Assembly (NCBI GenBank): GCA_041659285.1
Contig: JBAZYO010000004.1
Location: 186,001 to 250,000, forward strand
Direction of reading: 5' to 3'
DNA from: Vicinamibacterales bacterium
GTDB lineage: Bacteria > Acidobacteriota > Vicinamibacteria > Vicinamibacterales > UBA2999
Length of the DNA stretch: 64,000 nucleotides
A model generated the notes under the pieces. It was not told where the DNA came from and ran no database searches. It was given only the letters and a program-made list of their open reading frames with translations. Numbering within the stretch: the stretch's first letter is position 1; every line of letters begins with the position of its first letter. Below, piece by piece: positions 42,308-50,877 of this stretch. Made by a program: the position numbers and the translations under genes.

Positions 42308-42703
42308 TCAGTACATCTTCTTGTAGTGATCGGGGAGGCGATACCGGGCCGGGTACGGCGACCAGCCCGGCCAATTGCGCCGTTTCCTGGCGAGAGGATC
42401 CTTGCCGGTGAGCCGCCACAACAGCCCCAGGGGACTCAAGACCACCGCGAAGATGACGGTCAGGATGATCCGGGCGTTGATGTAGCCGAGAATCATCGCG
42501 AAGCGCCACCACACCGCGCTTGGCCACTTCAACAGCCGGGGCTGCACCAGCCCGAGCACCAGGAGGACGGCGCCGATCGGGCCGACGATCTGCGCCGTGA
42601 GCATGCGCTCGCGCCAGACCATCGCCGCGGCAATGAGCAGGAGGACGATGCCGACCGAGACGCCGAACGACTTCTCGGGGTTGGCCGGACCTTTGGATGT
42701 CAT
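42308..42703 (-). CDS. SxtJ-family membrane protein
   Basis: 131 residues with about three hydrophobic helices (VSVGIVLLLIAAAMVW, VGPIGAVLLVLGLVQPRLL, ARIILTVIFAVVLSPLGLLW) and the C-terminal tail WRLTGKDPLARKRR plus a Tyr-rich end DHYKKMY. SxtJ-type proteins are repeatedly found next to carbamoyltransferases, as here. ATG 42703 overlaps the upstream stop (ATGA). No enzymatic residue stands out. Confidence 0.82.
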   Translation of the reverse strand: MTSKGPANPEKSFGVSVGIVLLLIAAAMVWRERMLTAQIVGPIGAVLLVLGLVQPRLLKWPSAVWWRFAMILGYINARIILTVIFAVVLSPLGLLWRLTGKDPLARKRRNWPGWSPYPARYRLPDHYKKMY

Positions 42704-43824
42704 GTTGTCGCTACCGTGAGGGGTGGGGCCAGGCGTGGCGCGCGCAGAGCTCGTATCACCGCCAGGATCGCGATGACGATCGAGACGGCGAGCGCGTAAC
42801 GCGAGGCCGGGACTTCAGAGATCTGGGCACCGATGCGAAAGTTCGCCAGGGTGTAGGCGGCGACGAAGGCCCAGGTAAGGGCCGCGGGCAACTGCGCCAG
42901 CACGATGGCGGCAACCGGGACCGCCAGGAAATAGAAGTTCCACAGTGCGCGTTCCGGGGTCGCCACGTAGACGAACGCCAGCAACGCCGGAATCGCTCCG
43001 GCACACAGATCCTTGAGGATCTGCGGCGCCTGCTTCCAGCCCACCGGCAGCATCAGGTTGAGCGCGCCAAAGGCCCCGAACAGGCCGAACGCAGCCGTCG
43101 CCGGCGTGACATGTTCAAGCCACAGCCGGAGATATCCACCGGCAAGGGGCTTGGACGATGGGTTGTCGTTGTAGCTGTAGTTGAAGGCCGACATCAGCAC
43201 GAGTTGCAGCGCCACCCAGGCGGCGGTGACTGCCACCGCCAGCGTAATCCGGACGCGGAATGTCTTCCACTCGCGCCCGAGCGCGGCGGCGGCGGCCGCG
43301 ATGTAGAGCGGCGCTGCCGCAAACTCCTTGGCGAAAATGCCGATGGTGGCAAGCGTCCCGGCAGCCCTGGTGCGGCCTCGCAGCAGGAGCAACGTGGTGA
43401 TTGGAGCGAAGCACAGCACGAGCGGATCCGCGTTATAGGGATGGTAGACGGTCGAGAAACTGCCGGCGCCGAGCGCCGACAGCCAGATGGTCAGCGTCAC
43501 CGCGCGCGGCGCAAGCCCGAGCGCCAGCGCGAGTCGGCCGGTGGCTACCGCCGCCGCGGCGTTGGCGACAGCGGCATAGGCGCGCCAGCGCGGAAGCGAT
43601 GGCCCGGGGAAGGACTCGACCACCGCGGGAACGAGAATCCGGAAGCAATTGAGGTCGGCGCACCCCGGAACGATCACGCCCTGACCGACCTTCTCCATCA
43701 TGCCCTGGTCGGATGGCGTGGGCGCCGGCGCGAGCCACGCGACGAGGCCAAGAATGGCCAACACGCCGGCGCCGTGCCACCAGGCGGTTCGCCAGAAGAT
43801 GGCGGGCTCGCCGTGGCCGATCAT
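42700..43824 (-). CDS. polytopic membrane protein of unknown function
   Basis: 374 residues with roughly nine helices. The first loop after helix 1 contains VPGCADLNCFRILVPAVVESFP, followed by YHPYNADPLVLCF and AKEFAAAPLYIAAAAAAL. The general layout (helices, acidic residues in outward loops) recalls integral-membrane glycosyltransferases or their relatives, but no motif settles it. It is tightly coupled (ATGA) to the SGNH hydrolase upstream and the SxtJ-like gene downstream. Confidence 0.6.
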   Translation of the reverse strand: MIGHGEPAIFWRTAWWHGAGVLAILGLVAWLAPAPTPSDQGMMEKVGQGVIVPGCADLNCFRILVPAVVESFPGPSLPRWRAYAAVANAAAAVATGRLALALGLAPRAVTLTIWLSALGAGSFSTVYHPYNADPLVLCFAPITTLLLLRGRTRAAGTLATIGIFAKEFAAAPLYIAAAAAALGREWKTFRVRITLAVAVTAAWVALQLVLMSAFNYSYNDNPSSKPLAGGYLRLWLEHVTPATAAFGLFGAFGALNLMLPVGWKQAPQILKDLCAGAIPALLAFVYVATPERALWNFYFLAVPVAAIVLAQLPAALTWAFVAAYTLANFRIGAQISEVPASRYALAVSIVIAILAVIRALRAPRLAPPLTVATT

Positions 43825-44903
43825 CGCGATGCGGCGCTTCCCTTCACGGCAGCCAACGCCCGGATCGCCGGCGCCAATCCCCTGGCCATCGTTGCGTTCC
43901 CTTCGGCGTTCAGGTGCATGCCGTCGAACGCGATGTCGAGGTTGTTCAGGTCGACCGAGTCGCGCAGATCGACATAGCGAACCCGCGGGTCGTTTGCGAA
44001 GTGGCGGGCAATCATGCCGATCACGGCGCGCTGCTGGTCATCGTGAACTCGCGCATCCTCCTTGACCTTGCGGGGCTGCCCCGCAATCGCGACCACCTTG
44101 CCGCGATCCAGGGCGTAGCGGGTCGCCACGTAGATCGCCTGGCAGTAGTTCGCCCAGGGAGAGGCGCAGCCGGCCTCGCTCGTCAGTGAAACCGCCGGCG
44201 GTGCCTGGTTCGAGAGCCGATCGAGCTGCCTGCTGAGCGATTCCGATACCGCCCCGGCGGCCTCGAGCGCCGACGCTGAGGTGCGATCGGCCAGGCCGGG
44301 CCGGAACACGGTTCTGCCGGTGGGCTCATTGCGGGCATCGGCATACGCCGCGTTGAGGTCACCGCCGTAACGCAACGACCGGGCCTTCTCGGTGAGGGCG
44401 AGAGGCAGAATCGGAAAGTAGCCGGTCATGCGGAACACCACCGACTCGTGGCGATAGACGGCCCGGTTGGGGGCCAGGTCGCCGCTGAGATCGTTGTATC
44501 CCTCGTACAAGGTGACCACGTCGAAGTCGAGGAACTCGAAGTCCTGCAGTGTGGGCAGGAACGAGTAGGCGCCCTCGTTGTTGAAGCCGAGGTTGATGAC
44601 CCGCGCAGGGGCTTCACCGCGTTGCTCATTCAACCTCCGCTCGAGGAGGGCGGGGATGGCCTCATCCCACGTTACGCCGTAGCCGAACGCGGTGCTGCCA
44701 CCGAGCATCGCGACTCGGAGCTCACCGGGCTGCTTGGCGCCGACAATCGGCCCGCGATAGCCCCATCGGTTCAGGCCGGCGGAGCGCTCGGCGCGCCGAT
44801 GAAGGTAGAGGTCGGCGGCCAGCGCCACCATCAACGGCACCACCACCGACAGAACGACCGCGACGACCGCAAACACGATGAACTTGCGCCTGGTGAGCGC
44901 CAT
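43821..44903 (-). CDS. SGNH/GDSL-type hydrolase with N-terminal membrane anchor
   Basis: 360 residues. An uncleaved helix (KFIVFAVVAVVLSVVVPLMVALA) places the rest outside the cytoplasmic membrane. Block I is VAMLGGSTAFGYG with Ser70; an Asn block is seen in VTLYEGYNDLSG; block V is FDGMHLNAEGN with the Asp-x-x-His pair. This family includes glycan O-acetyl esterases and acetyltransferase-associated enzymes. Next to polysaccharide genes it may trim or move acyl groups on the glycan. Shares one base with the upstream stop (TAATG). Confidence 0.85.
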   Translation of the reverse strand: MALTRRKFIVFAVVAVVLSVVVPLMVALAADLYLHRRAERSAGLNRWGYRGPIVGAKQPGELRVAMLGGSTAFGYGVTWDEAIPALLERRLNEQRGEAPARVINLGFNNEGAYSFLPTLQDFEFLDFDVVTLYEGYNDLSGDLAPNRAVYRHESVVFRMTGYFPILPLALTEKARSLRYGGDLNAAYADARNEPTGRTVFRPGLADRTSASALEAAGAVSESLSRQLDRLSNQAPPAVSLTSEAGCASPWANYCQAIYVATRYALDRGKVVAIAGQPRKVKEDARVHDDQQRAVIGMIARHFANDPRVRYVDLRDSVDLNNLDIAFDGMHLNAEGNATMARGLAPAIRALAAVKGSAASR

Positions 44904-46762
44904 TACGCCTCCACTCCGCGGAGTTCCCAGTGCGATCGCGCGGCGACCACCAGGCCGACGGCCGCGACCGCCGCCAACAGAATCAACAGCGGCTCAATCG
45001 GCACGCGATGTCGATAGTGCGATTCGAGCACCAGGTGGGGCAAGGTGCGGGAGGCGATGATCCCCAGGACCAGCGCCGTGCCCGCGGCGGCGGCGCCACC
45101 GGCGATCACCCGCCTGGCCGCGATGACCGTCCCCGCGCACGCCAGCGCGTAGGCATAGAACCACAGGCCGTAGTAGTACGCCGAGCCCTTTGCCAGGAAC
45201 ACGAGGTCGAATCCGCCAAACGGTTGCGTAAAGAACTGGACGGCGAAGTTATGCACGACAGCGCGGCTGAGCGTTACAGCGACGAGCGCCGGCTGCTGAC
45301 GAAACTGTGCGAGTGCCGCACCGGGATCCTCGAGCGGCCCGATCAGGTCCTTGCGCGTCCGAACCACATCGCCTTGTCCGGTGTACAGGCGGTCGAAGTG
45401 TTGGCGCAGACGGAGGCGGCCCGCCTGAGTGGACACCGACGGCACGATCAACGGTGTCACCACGAGGACCACGCCAGCCACTACCCACGCGGCGGCCCGC
45501 CAGGAACCGCCGAGCGCGCGGCGCCTGAAGGCGAATGGCATCCAGGCGAGGACCAACGCCAGGAGGAACGCGCTGGTCTCCCTGACAGCGATGGCGCATC
45601 CGAGCAGCACACCGATCGTCGCCCACGCCAGACCGTCAGCCCTGCGGGCTTCGATAACCCGAACCAGCATCCAGGTAATCAGCAGCGTGAGGAAGACGTC
45701 CACCGCCTGGTGGCCAATGGCCGCGGCCGCAAACAACAGCGGAAAACTGAGGGCCGCGAAGAGCGCCGCCACCCGCGCGGTTGCCAGGCCAAAGAGCTGC
45801 CGCGCCACCAGGAAGAGCAGCACACACGCCAGGGCTCCCAGCACCGACTGGACCGCGCACAAGACGAAATAGCTGTGCCCCGCAATGGCGTAGACCGCTC
45901 CGGCGAACCAGACATAGCCGAGCAGCAGCAGCGGATAGCCCTCACGAAATGACGCCGGTACACCTTCGCCGCTGGCAATCGACCAGGCCAGGGCGTCGTA
46001 AACCGGGCCGTCCCCGCCGGTCGCGAGATAGCCAGGGTCGGTCATGACCCGGCGGAGGTACAGGAGTCGCAACCCCAGAGCCACGAGGAACACGGCGAGC
46101 ATGAAGGCACGATCGCCGGCCATCGCCTTGCGCGCCAGGCGGGAGGCAGCCTGCCACCGGGCAGGAGTGGACGCCAATCCCGAAACCCACCCGATCAAGG
46201 CGAGGCCGGCCACGACGGCCCCAAGACCCACCCACATGTCGTAGCGAACGAGGGCGGCGGCCAGCACGCAAGCGCCGGCCAGCACGGGCACCACAAATAT
46301 CGCGGACCTGCCGGGCGCGCGCCCGGACTTGCCCATGTGCCCAGCCGACCAGCCGAGTGCGCCCACCAGCGCCATGCCGCAGAAGCCGCGCGCGTAGAGC
46401 CGGTAGAACGCCGTGCTGAACCGCGAAGGGTCGGCGAGTTGCGGGGTGAACATCGCGAGCAGTAACAACAGATGCAACGCCATCCCCACGGCGATCGCCG
46501 GTGGCAATACTTGCGAAAGGGGCGCGTGAATGGCTCGTGAGGCGAGCCAGGCCCAGAGAGCGACGGCGGCCCAATAGGCGACGGGAATGACCACCTCGTT
46601 CGCGCCGCTCGACGCGATGTACAGCACCAATTGGGCCCGGTCGGGCACCACCATCACAACCACGACGGCGGCGATCACGAACAGGACGCTGGCGGCCAGA
46701 CCGGCAACCTTCACCGGCACGGGTCCGCCCCGCGGCTCAATCGAATGGTAGAGTGATCGCAC
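44903..46762 (-). CDS. large GT39-type membrane glycosyltransferase
   Basis: About 619 residues and around fourteen helices. The first ~215 residues form an extra helical block. From ~215 the ArnT/PMT-like domain starts: ATGGDGPVYDALAWSIASGEG holds the acidic loop, ETSAFLLALVLAWMPF is near the middle, and a periplasmic SHYRHRVPIEPLLILL closes it. It is the first gene of the 46-gene array. The start is uncertain: GTG 46762, GTG 46720 or GTG 46714; the later ones leave more room for a promoter against the divergent gene at 46771. Confidence 0.78.
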   Translation of the reverse strand: MRSLYHSIEPRGGPVPVKVAGLAASVLFVIAAVVVVMVVPDRAQLVLYIASSGANEVVIPVAYWAAVALWAWLASRAIHAPLSQVLPPAIAVGMALHLLLLLAMFTPQLADPSRFSTAFYRLYARGFCGMALVGALGWSAGHMGKSGRAPGRSAIFVVPVLAGACVLAAALVRYDMWVGLGAVVAGLALIGWVSGLASTPARWQAASRLARKAMAGDRAFMLAVFLVALGLRLLYLRRVMTDPGYLATGGDGPVYDALAWSIASGEGVPASFREGYPLLLLGYVWFAGAVYAIAGHSYFVLCAVQSVLGALACVLLFLVARQLFGLATARVAALFAALSFPLLFAAAAIGHQAVDVFLTLLITWMLVRVIEARRADGLAWATIGVLLGCAIAVRETSAFLLALVLAWMPFAFRRRALGGSWRAAAWVVAGVVLVVTPLIVPSVSTQAGRLRLRQHFDRLYTGQGDVVRTRKDLIGPLEDPGAALAQFRQQPALVAVTLSRAVVHNFAVQFFTQPFGGFDLVFLAKGSAYYYGLWFYAYALACAGTVIAARRVIAGGAAAAGTALVLGIIASRTLPHLVLESHYRHRVPIEPLLILLAAVAAVGLVVAARSHWELRGVEA

Positions 46763-46770
46763 TCGAGTAG
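46712..46770. promoter_or_regulatory. divergent intergenic region, probable promoters for both directions
   Basis: Only 8 bases separate the outermost possible minus start (46762) from the plus start (46771), so promoters must overlap coding sequence or the minus gene starts later. A plus-strand TAGAGT (near 46749) could serve as a -10, but no matching -35 is convincing. I see no operator-like repeat here. Confidence 0.3.
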
Positions 46771-47976
46771 ATGCCGAGCGACCCCAACCACCAGCCGCCA
46801 GTGCCTGTCGCGCGTGTAATCACGCGCCTCAATATCGGCGGCCCGTCCATTCAAGCGACGCGTCTCACCAGCGCTCTCGAGCGCCACGGCTTCCACACGC
46901 GCCTGTTCCACGGACGCCTTGGCGACGGTGAAGGCGACATGTCGTATTTGATTCCGGCGGGCGCCGACACCGTGTACTTGCCGCGACTCCAGCGTCAGCT
47001 GTCGCCGATCGACGACCTCCGCACGGTGTTCGCGTTGTATGCGCAGTTCAGGCGGTTGCGGCCGGTGATCGTTCACACGCACATGGCGAAGGCCGGGATG
47101 CTGGGCCGCATGGCCGCCGCCGCCTACAACCTGACGCGCGGCGCCGCGCCCCGCGCGCGCGTCGTGCACACCTATCACGGCCACGTGCTCGACGGGTATT
47201 TCAGTCCGGTGATGACCAAGGTCTTCATCACGCTCGAGCGCGCGCTGGCCACCGTGAGCGACGCCATCGTCGCGATCTCGCCGGCGATTCGGGATGAGTT
47301 GCTGAACACGTATCGCATCGGGCGCGACCGCCAATTCCACGTGGTCCCGCTTGGATTCGACCTGGCGCCGTTCGCCGCCGTCGATGCGGCGGCCCGCGCC
47401 GAGGCGCGCCGCACGCTGAACCTGCCGCCTGGCGTGCCGGTGATCAGCACGGTCGGCCGGCTGACGGCCATCAAGCAGCACCGGCTGTTCCTCGACGTGA
47501 TCCGGCGGACGACTGCCGGCCACCCGGATGTCATTGCGCTCATCGCTGGTGGCGGCGAGCTGCAGGCCGAACTGGAAGCCCACGCGGCGGCGCTGGGCAT
47601 CGCCGGCAACGTGCGGTTTCTCGGCTGGCGCCGCGACCTGGCCACCATTTACGGCGCCACCGATGTCTTTCTGTTGACGTCCCGCAACGAGGGCACGCCT
47701 GTGGCCCTGATCGAGGCGATGGCCACCGGCGTCCCGGGCGTCAGCACGGCGGTGGGCGGGGTCAAGGACGTGATCAACTCGCCCGACGTCGGCCTGCTGG
47801 CGCCGTTCGGCGACGCCGACGCCCTGGCGGGTCATGTGAACGGGTTGCTGTCGGACGCCACCCGCCGCGACACCATGGGCGCCGGCGCCCGCGCGACCGT
47901 CCTCGAGCGTTACGGCATCGAGCGGCTGGTCCGGGAAATCGCCGCGATGTACCGCGACCTGCTGGCCCGGCCCTAG
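46771..47976 (+). CDS. GT4-family glycosyltransferase
   Basis: 401 residues: VITRLNIGGPSIQATRLTSAL is the GT4 glycine loop, VHTHMAKAGMLGRMAA and HTYHGHVLDGYF are typical of the subgroup acting on lipid-linked acceptors, and ISTVGRLTAIKQHRLFLDV, SRNEGTPVALIEAMATGVPGVST (E-x7-E) form the donor site. It is one of only two plus-strand genes in the window. It ends 6 bases before the next gene and is probably co-transcribed with it. Confidence 0.92.
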   Translation: MPSDPNHQPPVPVARVITRLNIGGPSIQATRLTSALERHGFHTRLFHGRLGDGEGDMSYLIPAGADTVYLPRLQRQLSPIDDLRTVFALYAQFRRLRPVIVHTHMAKAGMLGRMAAAAYNLTRGAAPRARVVHTYHGHVLDGYFSPVMTKVFITLERALATVSDAIVAISPAIRDELLNTYRIGRDRQFHVVPLGFDLAPFAAVDAAARAEARRTLNLPPGVPVISTVGRLTAIKQHRLFLDVIRRTTAGHPDVIALIAGGGELQAELEAHAAALGIAGNVRFLGWRRDLATIYGATDVFLLTSRNEGTPVALIEAMATGVPGVSTAVGGVKDVINSPDVGLLAPFGDADALAGHVNGLLSDATRRDTMGAGARATVLERYGIERLVREIAAMYRDLLARP

Positions 47977-47982
47977 GATGGA

Positions 47983-49356
47983 ATGCTGATGCGCCAACGC
48001 GCCCTGCTCGTGATTTGCCTCGTCGCCCTGGCGCACGCGGCGCTCTACATCGTCTACCAAGGCCCGGACCGCGACGCCATGGTCAACTGGAGCGACCAGC
48101 GCGGCTATCAACGGCTGGCCGAGAGCCTCGCCACCACCGGGCAGTTCACCCGCTATGCCGGCACCGAGACGTTCGCGCCGGAAGTGATTCGCACGCCCGG
48201 CTACCCGGCGTTTGTCGCGGTCGTCTACCTGTTGGCCGGCGTCGGCAACAACACCGCCGTCGCCGTGGCGCAGGCGCTGGTGTTCGTCGCGATCTGCCTG
48301 CTGGTCTTCGTAGTGGCGCGACGCGTCAGCGATCAGCGGACCGCCCTGGTCGCCGCCGGCCTCACCGCCGTGTATTCGCCGCTGCCCTATTTCGGCGCGC
48401 TGGTCGTGACCGAGCTGTGGACGGCGTTGGTCGCCACCGCGGCGATCGTGGTCGCCCTCCGCGCCGCGCAAGACGGCAGGCTCCGCGACTTCGCGCTCGC
48501 CGGTTTCCTGTTCAGCGTGACGACCCTCGTCCGGCCGGCGTTCGTGTTGATGCCGTTCTTCTTCGCCATCGCAGTGCCGATGCTGGTCCGCCGTCAGCGC
48601 TCCGCCGCCATGCTGAAGGGCTGGAGCGTCCTCGCCGTGGCCGCTGCGATCACCTTGATGCCGTGGTTTGCCTACAACTACGTGAACCTCGGCCAATTCA
48701 CCCTCTCGCCCGCCGGCGGCATTGGCCGAGGCCTGTGGGAAGGCTCCTGGCAGGGCCGATGGACGGGGCGGATACAGGCGGACCTGATCACACTCGCCGA
48801 CACCACCGCTGACCGCGACGAACTGACCCGCCGCGTGCTGGCGAAAGCCGCGGCAGCCGGACTGCCGGCCGAGCCGATGCTCGACTACGTCAACGAGTGG
48901 CGTGACATTCGCGCCATCTGGGATACGCCCATCGATCCGATGGAACGGGTCCGCGCCCGCGTGGTGGCCGACGGTGAATACCTGCGCTTGGCCCTGGCGC
49001 ACATGCGCGAAGATCCGCTCGGTCACATCCGGCGCCGCGTCGTGACCGGCACGTTCGTGTTGTGGGCCGCCGAGATCCCGATCAGGTACCGCGACATCAA
49101 TGAGATGCCGGCGTCCGTGGTTCGATTGATCTGGCTGATTCAAGTGGTGCTGCTGCTGGTGGCGGCGGGGGGAGCGGTGGTCCTGGTTCGCGGCGGCCGC
49201 TGGCTCGAAGCGGTGATGCTAACGCTGCCGATCATCTACGTGACGGGGGTTCACTTGCCGCTGCTGTGCGAAGCGCGCCAGTCGTTGCCCGTAAAGCCGA
49301 TCGTTCTGGCCCTGGCGAGCGTTGGCGTAGTGGAAATGACCCGCAAGAAGACCTGA
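47983..49356 (+). CDS. GT39-type membrane glycosyltransferase
   Basis: 457 residues, about eleven helices. The luminal loop NWSDQRGYQRLAESLATTGQF with an acidic residue, and RTPGYPAFVAVVYLLAG, are typical of dolichyl/undecaprenyl-phosphate-dependent transferases. ATG 47983 (second Met two codons on) lies 6 bases after the previous stop with GGATGG as a possible ribosome site. The stop codon abuts a tandem-repeat patch (49357-49415). Confidence 0.8.
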   Translation: MLMRQRALLVICLVALAHAALYIVYQGPDRDAMVNWSDQRGYQRLAESLATTGQFTRYAGTETFAPEVIRTPGYPAFVAVVYLLAGVGNNTAVAVAQALVFVAICLLVFVVARRVSDQRTALVAAGLTAVYSPLPYFGALVVTELWTALVATAAIVVALRAAQDGRLRDFALAGFLFSVTTLVRPAFVLMPFFFAIAVPMLVRRQRSAAMLKGWSVLAVAAAITLMPWFAYNYVNLGQFTLSPAGGIGRGLWEGSWQGRWTGRIQADLITLADTTADRDELTRRVLAKAAAAGLPAEPMLDYVNEWRDIRAIWDTPIDPMERVRARVVADGEYLRLALAHMREDPLGHIRRRVVTGTFVLWAAEIPIRYRDINEMPASVVRLIWLIQVVLLLVAAGGAVVLVRGGRWLEAVMLTLPIIYVTGVHLPLLCEARQSLPVKPIVLALASVGVVEMTRKKT

Positions 49357-49415
49357 TCTGCGTCATCTGCGTCATCTGCGGCCCTGGCGTCACCGTCATC
49401 TGCGGCCCTGGCGTC
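49357..49415. repeat. gtcatctgcg-type tandem repeat between convergent genes
   Basis: The whole 57-base gap between the plus gene ending at 49356 and the minus gene ending at 49414 consists of tctgcgtcatctgcg and two copies of gtcatctgcggccctggcgtcac-like units. The minus gene's stop codon lies inside the last unit. No hairpin-plus-T terminator is evident. Confidence 0.82.
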
Positions 49416-50877
49416 ACTTTCCCTGAAATCTGAGTTTCATGAACGCCAGCATCTCCGTCTTCCAGGCGCGGCTGTCGGCGCCTTCGGGACGGTTGATGTG
49501 ATCGGCGATCTGCATCCCGAGCAGCACGTTGTCGTCCATGCTGTTGTTCAGGAACAACCCGTGGCGGCCCAGCGTGAGCAGGTTCGACACCTCATGCACG
49601 CCGTCGAGCACCGGGATAAGATGTTCCTCGAAGTTGAGCTCGTACACGGGATAGGCCGTCGGAATGTCGGCGACGTAGTACTCGAGCACTTCATCGGGCG
49701 TCACGTGGTAGCCCATCTTCATCAGGTCGCGTAACGCGAGCTGATACACCTCTTCGTCGCTGGCCTGCCACAGCGGCTCGTCCTTCCACAGCGACAGCTC
49801 GATGCACAGCACCGTCGAATCGGCCGGCACCATGTCGGGGCTCACGTTCTTCTGCTCCGACAGCCGGTTGACGCGGAACTGCGCATCGAGCAAATACACC
49901 CAGTGGTAATCGGTCATCCGCGCGCGCTTGAGGACGATGTAGATCAGCTTGAGGCTGCGGTAGCGCAACTTGCCGGCGTGCGACACCACCTCTGCCGGCA
50001 GGGACGGCGTCGTCATCGACACCAGCGCCGGCAGCGGCAACGTCGACAGCAGCAGGTCGCACTCGACGGCCTTCTCCTGCCCGTCTTCGCGATAGACCAC
50101 GCGGGCCACGCGATCGCCTCCCTGCCCTGAGCCTGTCGAAGGGTCGCGCTCGAGCCGCACGGCCGGCGCGTTCAGCTTGATCACGTTGCCGGCGGCGCGC
50201 ACTTCCGCCGCCATGCCCTCGTAGAGCAGGCTGATGCCCTTGCGCGGATACATGTACTTCGTGAAGTAGGTCGCCGGGTCCGCATTGATGCCCAGCGTGC
50301 GCAGGATGATGTTCTTCAGGTTGAGCTTGGCGACCCGCTGCGCCTGCTTCGACGAGATCTGGCTTGTCGGCAGGCCCCACACGCGCTCCGAATAGATGCC
50401 GAAGCAGAGGTCATAGAGCGTGCGGCCAAGGTTGCGGACGCCCCACTCCTCGAACGAGTCTTCCTTCTTCGCCGGCGCAAAGGTCGACTTGAGCGTCGCC
50501 ACCAGGTAATCGAAGATGATCCGCGCCGACAGGAACGGGCTGACGCCCTTCAGCACCTGCAGCATCTCGAGCGGGTAGACGTACTCCTTGCCGCGCAGCA
50601 ACACGCGGGTGCCGCGGGTCAGGACCAGGGGATCCTCGCCGAAGAAGTGCTTGATCGAGGCCAGCACGCGGCGGCTCTCCTCGGTCTCGCGGACGTGAAA
50701 CGTGTGCGGCCCGAAATCGACGGCGTAGTTGCCGACGTTGATGGTCCGCGCCATGCCGCCGACGGCATCGTCGCGTTCGAGCACGGTGACCGGATAGCCC
50801 AGTTCACTGAGCCGCCACGCCGCCGTGATACCGGCCGGCCCGGCACCCAGAATCACTACCCGCTGCTTTCCGCTCAT
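49414..50877 (-). CDS. FAD-dependent amine-oxidase/protoporphyrinogen-oxidase-like enzyme
   Basis: 487 residues. The FAD-binding loop VVILGAGPAGITAAWRL is followed by VLERDDAVGGMARTI and a C-terminal LGRHGLFLNNSMDDNVLLGMQIADHI closing on the flavin. The middle (YPLEMLQVLKGVSPFLSARI, FGIYSERVWGLPTSQIS) matches oxidoreductases found in glycan clusters that resemble UDP-galactopyranose mutase or protoporphyrinogen oxidase. Near residue 245 PSTGSGQGG is encoded by an inserted repeat (50125-50143). ATGA overlap with the epimerase downstream in coordinates. Confidence 0.82.
   Translation of the reverse strand: MSGKQRVVILGAGPAGITAAWRLSELGYPVTVLERDDAVGGMARTINVGNYAVDFGPHTFHVRETEESRRVLASIKHFFGEDPLVLTRGTRVLLRGKEYVYPLEMLQVLKGVSPFLSARIIFDYLVATLKSTFAPAKKEDSFEEWGVRNLGRTLYDLCFGIYSERVWGLPTSQISSKQAQRVAKLNLKNIILRTLGINADPATYFTKYMYPRKGISLLYEGMAAEVRAAGNVIKLNAPAVRLERDPSTGSGQGGDRVARVVYREDGQEKAVECDLLLSTLPLPALVSMTTPSLPAEVVSHAGKLRYRSLKLIYIVLKRARMTDYHWVYLLDAQFRVNRLSEQKNVSPDMVPADSTVLCIELSLWKDEPLWQASDEEVYQLALRDLMKMGYHVTPDEVLEYYVADIPTAYPVYELNFEEHLIPVLDGVHEVSNLLTLGRHGLFLNNSMDDNVLLGMQIADHINRPEGADSRAWKTEMLAFMKLRFQGK
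50125..50143. repeat. ccctgagcctgtcgaaggg dispersed repeat, in frame
   Basis: 19-base quasi-palindrome inside gene 49414-50877, giving the peptide PSTGSGQ. This is a well-known short dispersed repeat in many bacteria; a longer relative sits at 23119-23174. Confidence 0.72.

Noticed and set aside
46711..49143. 810-residue open frame on the minus strand antisense to two plus-strand genes
   Set aside because: Composition is that of a shadow frame in high-GC DNA; the plus strand carries clear GT4 and GT39 proteins with motifs, and the antisense product resembles nothing.
49541..49566. Inverted repeat gttgttc-ag-gaacaac as a fourth operator
   Set aside because: It lies inside coding sequence near a C-terminus, has a 2-base spacer instead of 5, and is explained by codons for Leu-Phe-Leu-Asn-Asn.
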